Shown here one piece after another: positions 40,793 to 48,933 of a stretch of 64,000 nt of DNA. Location of the stretch: contig CP163498.1 in NCBI GenBank assembly GCA_041071465.1, positions 1,392,001 through 1,456,000 of the forward strand, given 5' to 3'. Position 1 is the stretch's first letter. The number at the start of each line of letters is the position of its first letter. This stretch comes from Pseudomonas putida (lineage in GTDB: Bacteria > Pseudomonadota > Gammaproteobacteria > Pseudomonadales > Pseudomonadaceae). The notes beneath the pieces are model-generated. The model saw only the letters and a program-made list of their open reading frames with translations, was not told where the DNA came from and did no database searches. A program made the position numbers and the translations under genes.

Positions 40793-41689
40793 ATGCAGGC
40801 AGCAGCAGAACTTCTGAGCAAAATCTGGGTACTCGACGAGGCGGCCTTTTCGAAGCCCCTCCTGGATGCGCTGGCGGCAGGCAAGGCAGTCATCCATGAC
40901 GGCGTGGCGTATTACGCGGCGGGCAGTGGCAAGACGGGCGTCATCCAGCACCTGCCGTTCAAAGAAGCCGTGTTCAAGTCCGCCGAAGAAGCACTCAAGG
41001 CCGCGCAGATGACTACCGTCATGGCCACCGCCGCGTCCACCTGCGTGATTCTCGGGGCGCTGATCATCCAGACCAAGTACCTGGCGGCAAAACTCGACAA
41101 GATTCAGAACACGGTCGACGAAATCGCCAAAGAGCTGCATACCCAGAACATCGTCTATTACATGGACAAGGTCACCGACTACATCGGCAGTATCGAAGTC
41201 GCCCGCACCTTGCTCAAAGACCGCAGCCTGGCAAGCGAAATCAAGGATGTGGCTTACCCCTTGCTGGCATCAGCTGCAGCCAAGCGTAACCATGCGATGT
41301 CGTTCATCGACAACGTCCTGGCATTGGCGCAAAACAGCAGCGAGGTAAGCAGTAAGCACTACGAGCTGGTGGTCAACTTCGCCCACATGATGCTGGAGAT
41401 CATGCCGCTGGGCATTCACACGGAATATTTGCTGGCCGCCCGTGTAGGCAAGCCGATGCTCGCCCAGCAGATACTGGAAGATGGCGCAGAGCGGTATCAG
41501 GGTGCAATGCAACAGTACAAGGGGTTCCTCAATGCCCAACATCGCGAGTTGGTGCGGGGAAACATGGGCGACAAGACCGTAGTCCTGCAGCGCATCGAAG
41601 ATAGGGCACGGCAACTGATTCAGTCGACAGAAAATCAACTATTGCTCACGTTGCCCAATGGCCGTATGGCAGTGCTCGAAGCTGCGTAA
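40793..41689 (+). CDS. Membrane protein of unknown function, last gene of the GTPase operon
   Basis: A 298-aa protein: N-terminal soluble segment with an atypical AAGSGKTGV (a P-loop-like string, but no supporting motifs), one transmembrane helix (about 73-92, TTVMATAASTCVILGALII), then a long helical domain. Start ATG at 40793 chosen because it would overlap the repaired YaaW stop (TAATG); an upstream ATG at 40772 is possible. No family recognised. Confidence 0.65.
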   Translation: MQAAAELLSKIWVLDEAAFSKPLLDALAAGKAVIHDGVAYYAAGSGKTGVIQHLPFKEAVFKSAEEALKAAQMTTVMATAASTCVILGALIIQTKYLAAKLDKIQNTVDEIAKELHTQNIVYYMDKVTDYIGSIEVARTLLKDRSLASEIKDVAYPLLASAAAKRNHAMSFIDNVLALAQNSSEVSSKHYELVVNFAHMMLEIMPLGIHTEYLLAARVGKPMLAQQILEDGAERYQGAMQQYKGFLNAQHRELVRGNMGDKTVVLQRIEDRARQLIQSTENQLLLTLPNGRMAVLEAA

Positions 41690-41798
41690 GTTCACTGGCC
41701 AGCACCGTTGATAAGGGGCTCGAACATGAGCCCCATGCCCGGCCAGTTCAAGCATGGCTCGCCTGAGCAGCCTCCAATCCGTTCAGTTTTGCCCATAC

Positions 41799-42059
41799 TC
41801 AACGCTCATTCGCATGGGTCATGCCCTGCAAGATTTCCACCTTGCGCCGCAACTGCCCCACATGTTCCCGCTCCGCCCGCAACGCCGCCCTCAGCTCGCG
41901 GTTCTCCATTTCCCAAATCTGCAACCAGCGCAAATCCTTCTGGCAGTGCTCCACCTTCTTGCCCAGCTCGCCCAGCCTCAACCCCTGCTGAATCAGCACC
42001 AGCAAGATGATCCCCATCGCCACCAAGGCACCCGTCGCAACCACTTCCGGCATCGTCAT
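41799..42059 (-). CDS. Small membrane-anchored coiled-coil protein
   Basis: An 86-aa protein: an N-terminal transmembrane helix (ATGALVAMGIILLVLIQQGL) then a coiled coil (RELRAALRAEREHVGQLRRK). AAAGGAC lies 7 nt before the chosen ATG (42057-42059) but only 1 nt before an ATG at 42065. It is on the opposite strand between the GTPase operon and the WYL gene, divergent from the latter. Function unknown. Confidence 0.65.
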   Translation of the reverse strand: MTMPEVVATGALVAMGIILLVLIQQGLRLGELGKKVEHCQKDLRWLQIWEMENRELRAALRAEREHVGQLRRKVEILQGMTHANER

Positions 42060-42127
42060 GCTCATGTCCTTTGCTACCTTCGGAGCGTTCCGAAGACGAA
42101 CCAAAGATATGTAATGCATAACTACAC

Positions 42128-42169
42128 GTCTAGAATGTAGACTTATACAGGTAAAGTAATCGCGCACAT
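42128..42169 (+). promoter_or_regulatory. Predicted operator upstream of WYL regulator
   Basis: Inverted repeat GTCTA-GAATG-TAGAC (42128-42142) followed by ACAGGTAAA...GCACAT (42147-42169), which matches 34104-34126 upstream of the GTPase operon at 18/23 bases; both also contain GTCTAGA just before. A shared binding site for the WYL protein, giving autoregulation, is the simplest reading. Confidence 0.55.
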
Positions 42170-42178
42170 GGAGAGGGT

Positions 42179-43053
42179 ATGAAACGCAAGCAATCCATCG
42201 AGCAGGTACGCTGGGACCTGGCACTTCGCTATCGTTTGATCGAAACCGTTGCCTGGTGGGAAGGCCGGCTGACCACGGGCCACCTGATGCAGAGCTTTGG
42301 CATCAGCCGCCAGCAGGCGTCGAAGGACATCAATACCTACATCACCGAACATGCGCCCGAAAACTTGACGTATGACAAGCAGATCAAGGGCTATGTACCG
42401 AGCGAGCAGTTCGAGCCGCTGTTCATCGATAACAGCGCCAGCGCCTATCTGCACCTGCTCTACCAGAACAACGAACGGGCGCCGCACATCGACGGGTTGG
42501 CACTGGCCTACGCGCACCCCGTGTACTGGAGGTGCCTGACCGCCCTATTCGGCCAGAGGTGCTGCGCCCATTGCTCAAGGCTTGCCGTGAAGGCCTGCGC
42601 CTGGAAACCGAATACGTATCCTTCAACACCCCCAACGTCGAGGTGCGCCTGATCGCCCCGCACACGCTGGTGTACACCGGCATGCGCTGGCACGTGCGGG
42701 CCTACTGCGAAAAGAACGGCCAGTACCGCGACTTCGTCCTCAGCCGCCTGCGTGGGCAGCCAGGCTTGCTCGACGCGTCGCCGAACACGCGTGAGCAGGA
42801 TGAAGACTGGAATGTCGAGGTGCCGGTCATCTTCGCGCCTGATGGGCGGTTGAACACGGCGCAGCAGGCAATCATCGAAACCGACTTCGGCATGACCGAT
42901 GGCCAATTGGTGGTGCCTAGCCGCAGGGCATTGGTGAAGTATGTGTTGCAGCGGTATCAAATCGACCACCGCAACATGGCGATACTGCCCGAGGCCCAGC
43001 AACTGGTGGTGAGCAACCTCCAGGAACTGCAACCGTGGTTGATGAAGTACTGA
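42179..43053 (+). CDS. WYL-domain transcriptional regulator (BrxR/CapW type), one apparent frameshift
   Basis: Merged length 291 aa: N-terminal winged helix (LMQSFGISRQQASKDINTYI), WYL domain (VYTGMRWHVRAYCEK) and C-terminal WCX (KYVLQRYQIDHRNMA). This is the layout of BrxR/CapW repressors that control BREX, CBASS and other defence operons. The frame breaks near 42521-42524; adding one base (for example G) gives LEVPDRPIRPEVLRPLLKAC, as in the paralogous remnant at 32047. GGAGAGGGT precedes the ATG. Confidence 0.85.
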
Positions 43054-43095
43054 CGCAGGGCGCTTGCTCTAGCTGCAACGCGTCATGTGTTGTTC

Positions 43096-43140
43096 TGTGG
43101 GAGCGGGCTTGCCCGCGAACACGGGCGAAGCCCGTGCCAG
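43096..43140. repeat. REP element
   Basis: ctgtgggagcgggcttgccc, gcgaac, and the imperfect stem acgggcgaagcccgt, between the convergent WYL gene and the TonB receptor gene. Confidence 0.82.
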
Positions 43141-43151
43141 CCCGCCCCACC

Positions 43152-45545
43152 TCACCAGCTGTAACTCAACTTGGCCGTCACTTCGCGCCCCGGGTTGTAG
43201 TAGTTCGCCGTCCCCGACCCAACCACATGTTGCTCGTCGAACAGGTTGCTGACATTCAGCGCCAGGTCGGTCCCCTTGGCGATCTTGTAGTTCAGCGCCG
43301 CGTCGAACAGTGTTGTGCCGTCGCTCTTCTTGGTGTTGGCAGCATCCATGTAGTAGGCACCCACGTACCGCGCGCCCAGACCCACGCTCACATCCGTGCC
43401 CGGTACGTCGTAATAGCTCCACAGCGATGCGGTGTGCTTCGGTGCAGTGGCAAATTCATTGCCCTTGAGCGAGTCGCCGTTCCACAACGACCCGCGCAGC
43501 ACCTCGGACTCCATGTAGGAGTAAGCACCGATCACGCTGATGTCTTGCGTGACTTGCGCCTTGGCTTCCAGATCCAGACCGCGCACGCGTGACTCGCCCA
43601 CTGTCTGCTGCTCGATGATGCCGCTTGGCAGCACCACGGCAATGGTCACGTTCTCCTGGGTCAGGTCGTAAACGGCAGCCGAGAACAGTGCGTCCATGCC
43701 CAAGGGCGAATACTTCACGCCCACTTCATACTGCCTGCCCGTTTGCGGCGTAACGCCAACTTGCGGGGGTGATACGGACTCCACCATGCTCACATAGGTA
43801 GAGACTTCATCGTTGACGATATAGGTCAGTGCCGCGCGATAAGAGGTTTCGGAGAAGTTGTCCTTTTCCGTCTGCTCGCCACCGATGTACTCCTTGCTGG
43901 ACAGGTCCATCGAGTCATTACGCACGCCTGCGGTGGCGATGACGCGGTCAAAGAACGACAGGTTCTGCTGCAGGAACACCGCCTTGGTGGTGGCATCATT
44001 CTTCTTGCGGGTATAGGGCGTGATGCCGCCTGGCACGCCGGTGAATACCGGGTTGGCGATGTCGATGGAAGGCGCCAGGCCGTAGACCGAACTCTGCTTG
44101 GACGTCGAGTCGAGGTACTCCACGCCCACCAGGGTGCTGCTGTCGATATGCTCGAATTGGGCATCGTACTGCAGCATCAGGTTGCCATTGAGCTGATCAG
44201 CATCACTGTCGGTGCCGAAGATGTAGCGTGGAATCGTAGTGCCGACACGCGAGGTGCTGTCGCTCAGGTACGCGTAGCCAAAGTCATCGCTCAGCTCGCT
44301 GTAACGCAGGTTGCTGCGCAATACGAAGCCATTGTCGAAGTCGTGGGTGATGTTGCCGCTGAGGCTGGTGCGCTCCACATTGTGGAAGTTGTAGCTGGGC
44401 TCGCCATAGAAATCGCTGCGGTCGTATTCCTTGTCCAGCGGGTAGCCGCCACTGTTCGGCGAGCTATCGGTTTTCAGGTAGTCGAGCACCATGGTGGCCG
44501 AGGTAAAGTCGGTGGGCGCCCAGGTCAGGCCGCCCATCACGAACCGGTTGTCGTCCTGGGAGTGGTCGTACTCGCGGTCGCTGTTCTGCATCTTGGCCGT
44601 GAAGCGGCCGGCCAGGGTTTGCTCGTCGTTCAAGGCATCACCTACATCGATACCGGTTTCGGCATGGTTGTAGGAGCCGTAGGTCACGTAGCCCTGGCCA
44701 AACTTCTCGAAGCGCGGTTGCTTGGTCACGAAGTTGACCGAGCCACCTGGGTCTGCCGGGCCGAACAGCGTGGAGTTGGCACCACGCAGAATTTCTATGC
44801 GCTCGTAGGCGTAAGGGTCTTCACGCACACCGCGCATCGAGCTGAGGGTCAGGCCGTCACGGTAGGTGGTGGCCTGAAAGCCGCGGATCAGGAAGTAATC
44901 GTTGCGGTCGTCCGAACCGTAGTAGTCGCTGACCACGCCGGGGGTGTACTGCAGCGCCTCTTCGGTGGTGCTGACGCTGCGCTGCTGCATTTCCTTGTTG
45001 GTCACCACAGACACGGAGGCTGGCGTGTTGAGGATGCTGGTCGCCACCTTGCCGCCTACCCACAGCTCCTTGGCAACCACCGAGTTGCTGTCTTCGTCGG
45101 CGCTGGCTTTGACCTTGGCATTGATGATGACGGGCGCCAGGCGGTAGTCCTCGGTCGCCCCCAGCTCCAGCGGGCCGGCAGGCTTGGGCTGCGGTACCAC
45201 CAGGTAAGCACTGGGGCCTTGCTGCTGCGCCTGAAGCTCGGTCCCCTGCAACAACTGCGAGAGAGCCGCCGACGTGCCCAGCGTACCTTGCACACCTGCC
45301 GTGTTGCGGTCGGCTATGCGCTGCGCGTCGAAGGACAGGCTAATGCCCGCCTGGCGTGCAAAGCGGTCAAGCGCCGGCGCCAGTGGGCCGCCAGGAATGT
45401 TCCATTGCTGCGCCTGGTTGCTGTGTTCAGCAGTTGCAGATTGCGCAAGGGCAGGCAGCGCACAGCTACTGACAACCAGGCCCAGGAAAGCACCGTGCAC
45501 AGCACGACTCAATGGGTGGCGCTGTGGAACCGGGGTCGAACTCAT
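43152..45545 (-). CDS. TonB-dependent ferric-siderophore receptor with STN domain
   Basis: A 797-aa outer-membrane receptor. Signal peptide (about 1-35, ending PALAQS), STN (secretin/TonB short N-terminal) domain with WNIPGGPLAPALDRFARQAG, plug domain (SVVTNKEMQQRSVSTTEEAL), and beta-barrel ending in the aromatic LSYSW. The STN domain is typical of receptors that signal to an anti-sigma factor, yet no FecI/FecR pair lies nearby. A partial Fur box upstream indicates iron control; the ligand is unknown. Confidence 0.94.
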   Translation of the reverse strand: MSSTPVPQRHPLSRAVHGAFLGLVVSSCALPALAQSATAEHSNQAQQWNIPGGPLAPALDRFARQAGISLSFDAQRIADRNTAGVQGTLGTSAALSQLLQGTELQAQQQGPSAYLVVPQPKPAGPLELGATEDYRLAPVIINAKVKASADEDSNSVVAKELWVGGKVATSILNTPASVSVVTNKEMQQRSVSTTEEALQYTPGVVSDYYGSDDRNDYFLIRGFQATTYRDGLTLSSMRGVREDPYAYERIEILRGANSTLFGPADPGGSVNFVTKQPRFEKFGQGYVTYGSYNHAETGIDVGDALNDEQTLAGRFTAKMQNSDREYDHSQDDNRFVMGGLTWAPTDFTSATMVLDYLKTDSSPNSGGYPLDKEYDRSDFYGEPSYNFHNVERTSLSGNITHDFDNGFVLRSNLRYSELSDDFGYAYLSDSTSRVGTTIPRYIFGTDSDADQLNGNLMLQYDAQFEHIDSSTLVGVEYLDSTSKQSSVYGLAPSIDIANPVFTGVPGGITPYTRKKNDATTKAVFLQQNLSFFDRVIATAGVRNDSMDLSSKEYIGGEQTEKDNFSETSYRAALTYIVNDEVSTYVSMVESVSPPQVGVTPQTGRQYEVGVKYSPLGMDALFSAAVYDLTQENVTIAVVLPSGIIEQQTVGESRVRGLDLEAKAQVTQDISVIGAYSYMESEVLRGSLWNGDSLKGNEFATAPKHTASLWSYYDVPGTDVSVGLGARYVGAYYMDAANTKKSDGTTLFDAALNYKIAKGTDLALNVSNLFDEQHVVGSGTANYYNPGREVTAKLSYSW

Positions 45546-45609
45546 TTTTCTCGCTCCGTAGAGGGGTCGGCGGGCTGGCCTGTATTCCGGCCTTCTCTAC
45601 AAGCCGAAC

Positions 45610-45628
45610 GAGAATGATAAAACACCTC
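45610..45628 (-). promoter_or_regulatory. Probable Fur box of the TonB receptor
   Basis: GAGAATGATAA (45610-45620) matches 10 of 11 bases of the left half of the Fur consensus GATAATGATAATCATTATC; the right half is poor (12/19 overall). It is about 65 bp upstream of the receptor ATG. Confidence 0.55.
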
Positions 45629-45664
45629 ATTTATTTTTAGATCGTTGCACGGACCCTGGCCGTT

Positions 45665-47209
45665 TCAAGGTCGCCCTTCGGCCATCAGCCCCTCCTGCAT
45701 GGCAGGCAGTGGCCGGCTCAGCAACACGCCGACCAGCAGCGCAAACAGCAACGCCGCCACACCCGCGACCTGTAACACAGCCTCGAAACCGCCCATGAAT
45801 GCCTGGCGGGCCAATGGCGTCACCGCCTCACGCAAGCCTGGCTCAAGCAGGGCCAGCGCCGCCTGCAAGTCGCCCGCTGCAACCCGCGTGGCCATCGCGG
45901 CAACCTGGCTCGATTGTGCGGGTGCCACAGTGGCCATGGCCTCCTGCAGCAACTGCCCGCTACGGGCAGCGAGCACACCCCCGAGCACACCAATGGCCAG
46001 CACGATCGCACCAAACCGCGTGGTGGTGCTCAGGCCCGAGGCCATACCGGTACGCTCACGCGGTACGCAGGCCATGATGTTTTTCTGCGTATCGCCATTG
46101 AGCAGCCCGGCGCCCGCCCCCAACACCACGCTGGCCAGGGCGAATGCCCCATAACCGCCGTGGCGCGTGGCCCAGGCACACAGCAAGTTGCCCGTGCCCA
46201 CCAGCACCAGGCCCAGCGCAAACACCTGCGCCGGGCTGCAGTGGGCAGCCAGGCGCATGCCCAGGCGCGGCGTCAGCAGCATGGCAACGGCGAACGGCAA
46301 CATGCCCGCCCCCGCGGCCAGGGCCGACAGTTGCAGGCCGTTCTGCAAATACAGCGGCAGCAGGGTCATCATCACCTGGGCGCAGGCGGCGTAGGCAAAC
46401 ATGCCCAGCAGAGCCCCTACAAAACGCCCGCTACGCATCAGTTGCAAGTCGATCATCGGCCGCTGCTGGCTGCGCTCGACCATGATGAACAGGCTGAACA
46501 GAAAGGCGCTGATCACCAACCGGCCAAGGGTTTGCGCACTGCCCCAGCCCACCTGGTTGGCATCGATCATCGCCCAGATCAGGTAGCCCAGGCTGCCGGC
46601 GAAGGTCAGGCTGCCCCAAGGGTCCAGGCGTGCCGCCGCACTGTCCCGAGACTCTTCGATACTGCGCATGACCATTACCGCCAGCAGTGCCACCAGCGGC
46701 AGGTTGATGTAGAAGATCCAGCGCCAGCCCAAGGTACTGGCAATCACCCCGCCCAGCAGCGGCGCGAAGGTGATGGTGGCGCCCATGCAGGCGCCCCAGA
46801 AGGCCCAGGCACGCATGCGTTCTTGTGGCTGATGGAACCGGTTGCCAATCGCCGCCAGGGCCGAGGTCAGCAGCAACGCAGCGCCTACCCCCTTGGCGGC
46901 TCTGGCCAGGTCGAGAAACAGCAGGCTGGGCGCCGCACCGCAGGCCAGCGAAGCCACGCCGAACAGCACCAGGCCGAGCAGCAGCATGCGCCGCCGGCCG
47001 AAGCGGTCGGCCAGGCTACCGGCGGGCAACAGGCAAGCGGCGAAGGCCAGCAGGTAGGCGCTGACTACCCATTCGATGTCGGCGAACGAGCCGGACAGGT
47101 CTCGCGCGATACTGGGCAGGCTGACCGCAACAATGTTGGTGTCGAGGATGATCAGGGCGCAGACCAGGGAAGCGGTAAGCAAGGTAAAGCGTGCTGAAGG
47201 GGCAGGCAT
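45665..47209 (-). CDS. MFS drug-type exporter (DHA2 / EmrB-QacA family)
   Basis: A 514-aa inner-membrane transporter with 14 predicted helices. Motif A region GSLADRFGRRRMLLLG (residues about 65-80) and the family start LDTNIVAVSLPSIARDL. Start at 47209 chosen for GGAG 6 nt upstream (ATG CCT GCC CCT); the open frame extends 26 codons more. It is divergent from a LysR regulator, which probably controls it. Substrate unknown. Confidence 0.9.
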   Translation of the reverse strand: MPAPSARFTLLTASLVCALIILDTNIVAVSLPSIARDLSGSFADIEWVVSAYLLAFAACLLPAGSLADRFGRRRMLLLGLVLFGVASLACGAAPSLLFLDLARAAKGVGAALLLTSALAAIGNRFHQPQERMRAWAFWGACMGATITFAPLLGGVIASTLGWRWIFYINLPLVALLAVMVMRSIEESRDSAAARLDPWGSLTFAGSLGYLIWAMIDANQVGWGSAQTLGRLVISAFLFSLFIMVERSQQRPMIDLQLMRSGRFVGALLGMFAYAACAQVMMTLLPLYLQNGLQLSALAAGAGMLPFAVAMLLTPRLGMRLAAHCSPAQVFALGLVLVGTGNLLCAWATRHGGYGAFALASVVLGAGAGLLNGDTQKNIMACVPRERTGMASGLSTTTRFGAIVLAIGVLGGVLAARSGQLLQEAMATVAPAQSSQVAAMATRVAAGDLQAALALLEPGLREAVTPLARQAFMGGFEAVLQVAGVAALLFALLVGVLLSRPLPAMQEGLMAEGRP

Positions 47210-47335
47210 GGCAGGCTCCAGAAGCAGGCTGGTCGTATCAGCGCCAGCCTTGTAGTGTTGACCCCACCATAACGCCGCCAACACCAAGCCTTGTTAGCCC
47301 CGGCGGCCTGCGTCATTACCCTGTAGGTAACACCC

Positions 47336-48205
47336 ATGGAAATCCGCCATTTCCGCTACTTCCTCTGCGTCGCCCGCCACGGCCATTTCACCCGGGCCGC
47401 CGAGCAACTGGGCATCGCCCCGCCCACCCTCAGCCGGCAGATCCAGGACATGGAGCGCGAGCTGGGCGTGCGCCTGTTCGAGCGTAACCAGCGCGAGGTC
47501 AACCTTACCGCCGCCGGCCAGGCGCTGTTGATCGAGGCTGAACAGGCCGTGCGCCAGTTCGACGCCGCACAACTGGGCGCGCAGCGCGCCGCCCGTGGCG
47601 AAAGCGGGCGCATCGAGCTGGGCTACGTGGCCTCGGCCGCCTACTCGGGCATGCTTCAGCAGCAAGTCAGCCACTACAGCGAAACCTGCCCCGGCGTGCG
47701 CCTGAATATCCGCGAACTGCCCATGGCCGATCTGCCCGGCATGGTTCGCGATGGCCTGCTCGACCTGGCCTATGTGCGCTCGCCCATGGAGCTGCCGGAA
47801 GCGCTCGAAGCCATTGCCTTGCGCCAGGAAGGCTTCGTGCTCGCCCTGCCCGCCAGCTCGCGCATCAATGAAGTACCACAGATCCCGGCCGCGCGCCTGG
47901 CCAATGAAACCTTCATCCTGCCCGAGCAGATCTCCGGCACGCTGGAGGTGGCCGCGCAAGGTGGTTTCGTGCCACGGCTCGGCCCGCAACCTGGCAGCCT
48001 GGTGGCGGTGATTACCCTGGTGTCCCTTGGCCAAGGCATTGCCGTGGTCCCGGAATCGGTCGTGCAGCGCATTAGCCTGCCGCAGGTGAACTTCCGGCGA
48101 ATAGTCGACTGCCAGGCCAGCTCGTGGCTGAGCCTGATCCATCGACGCTTCGAAAAAGCGCCGGCAGTGATGCGGTATGTGCAAAGCGTGATGGGCGGCA
48201 CTTGA
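47336..48205 (+). CDS. LysR-family transcriptional regulator
   Basis: A 289-aa LTTR: N-terminal helix-turn-helix (FTRAAEQLGIAPPTLSRQIQ, 19-38) with MEIRHFRYFLCVARHGHF start, then a periplasmic-binding-like effector domain. Divergent from the MFS exporter gene with a 126-bp gap that should contain both promoters; it is likely the local activator or repressor of that exporter. Confidence 0.93.
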   Translation: MEIRHFRYFLCVARHGHFTRAAEQLGIAPPTLSRQIQDMERELGVRLFERNQREVNLTAAGQALLIEAEQAVRQFDAAQLGAQRAARGESGRIELGYVASAAYSGMLQQQVSHYSETCPGVRLNIRELPMADLPGMVRDGLLDLAYVRSPMELPEALEAIALRQEGFVLALPASSRINEVPQIPAARLANETFILPEQISGTLEVAAQGGFVPRLGPQPGSLVAVITLVSLGQGIAVVPESVVQRISLPQVNFRRIVDCQASSWLSLIHRRFEKAPAVMRYVQSVMGGT

Positions 48206-48212
48206 TGGCTGC

Positions 48213-48823
48213 TCAAACGCTCGGATCGTCTGCAGTACCCAAGGCATAGAACTCATGCAGCTTGGCTTGCAGCAGTGCCTTGTCTGGCAAGCGCGTTTGA
48301 TACTCGGCAATCAGCGCGGGGACAAACAGCGATTGAGTGCGTACTCAACCACCTCGTCGTCTCTGCTGGCGCATAGCAACACACCGATGGCCGGGTTTTC
48401 ATGAGGCTTACGCTCATTGCAGTCCAGTGCTTCAAGATAGAAATCCAGCTTGCCCAGGTACTCTGGCTCGAAGCGACCGACTTTCAGTTCGATCGCTACC
48501 AGGCAGTTGAGGCCACGGTGGAAGAACAGCAAGTCGAGTGCGAAGTCACGGCCGCCGACCTGAAGCGGGTATTGTGAGCCGACGAAGCAGAAATCCCGGC
48601 CCAGCTCGATCAGGAACTGTTTGAGCCGGTCCATCAATGCGCAATGCAGGTCTGATTCGGCATGCACACCAGGCAGACCAAGAAATTCGACCATGTAGGT
48701 ATCCCGAAAAACGTCCATGGCCGCAGGATAGTTCTGCCTCAGCGCTGCCGAAACTTTTGCCGGGTTAGCAACGCAGCGCTCATACAGAGCGGCTTTAAGT
48801 TGACGCTCAAGCTCACGCCGCGT
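48213..48823 (-). pseudogene. DUF1016 / YhcG-type nuclease, N-terminally truncated
   Basis: Remaining codons read RELERQLKAALYERC, then DTYMVEFLGLPGVHAESDLH, and the PD-(D/E)xK core DFALDLLFFHRGL with AIELKVGRFEPEYLGK, ending LSPALIAEYQTRLPDKALLQAKLHEFYAL after repair. An in-frame TAG at 48824-48826 and loss of the N-terminal half (about 200 aa in full-length members) show truncation. A further one-base break lies at 48318-48321 (four G, five expected). Probably inactive. Confidence 0.85.
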
Positions 48824-48874
48824 CTACGCCTGGCAAGCCCCACGCCGACCGCTCGTGCTGCCAAACAAGTGTTT

Positions 48875-48910
48875 CAAAAAACAAAGGGCACCCATCCACG
48901 AGTGCCCTTT
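48875..48910 (-). terminator. Rho-independent terminator of the permease gene
   Basis: Stem AAAGGGCAC / GTGCCCTTT (48883-48891 with 48902-48910), loop of 10 nt, followed on the minus strand by a T-rich tract (complement of 48875-48880). Confidence 0.88.
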
Positions 48911-48933
48911 GCCCTACCACCCGGTGAACTCAA

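Noticed and set aside
40907..40933. GSGKT string in the last operon gene as a P-loop
   Set aside because: No Walker B or other nucleotide-binding motif follows and the surrounding sequence does not fit an NTPase fold.
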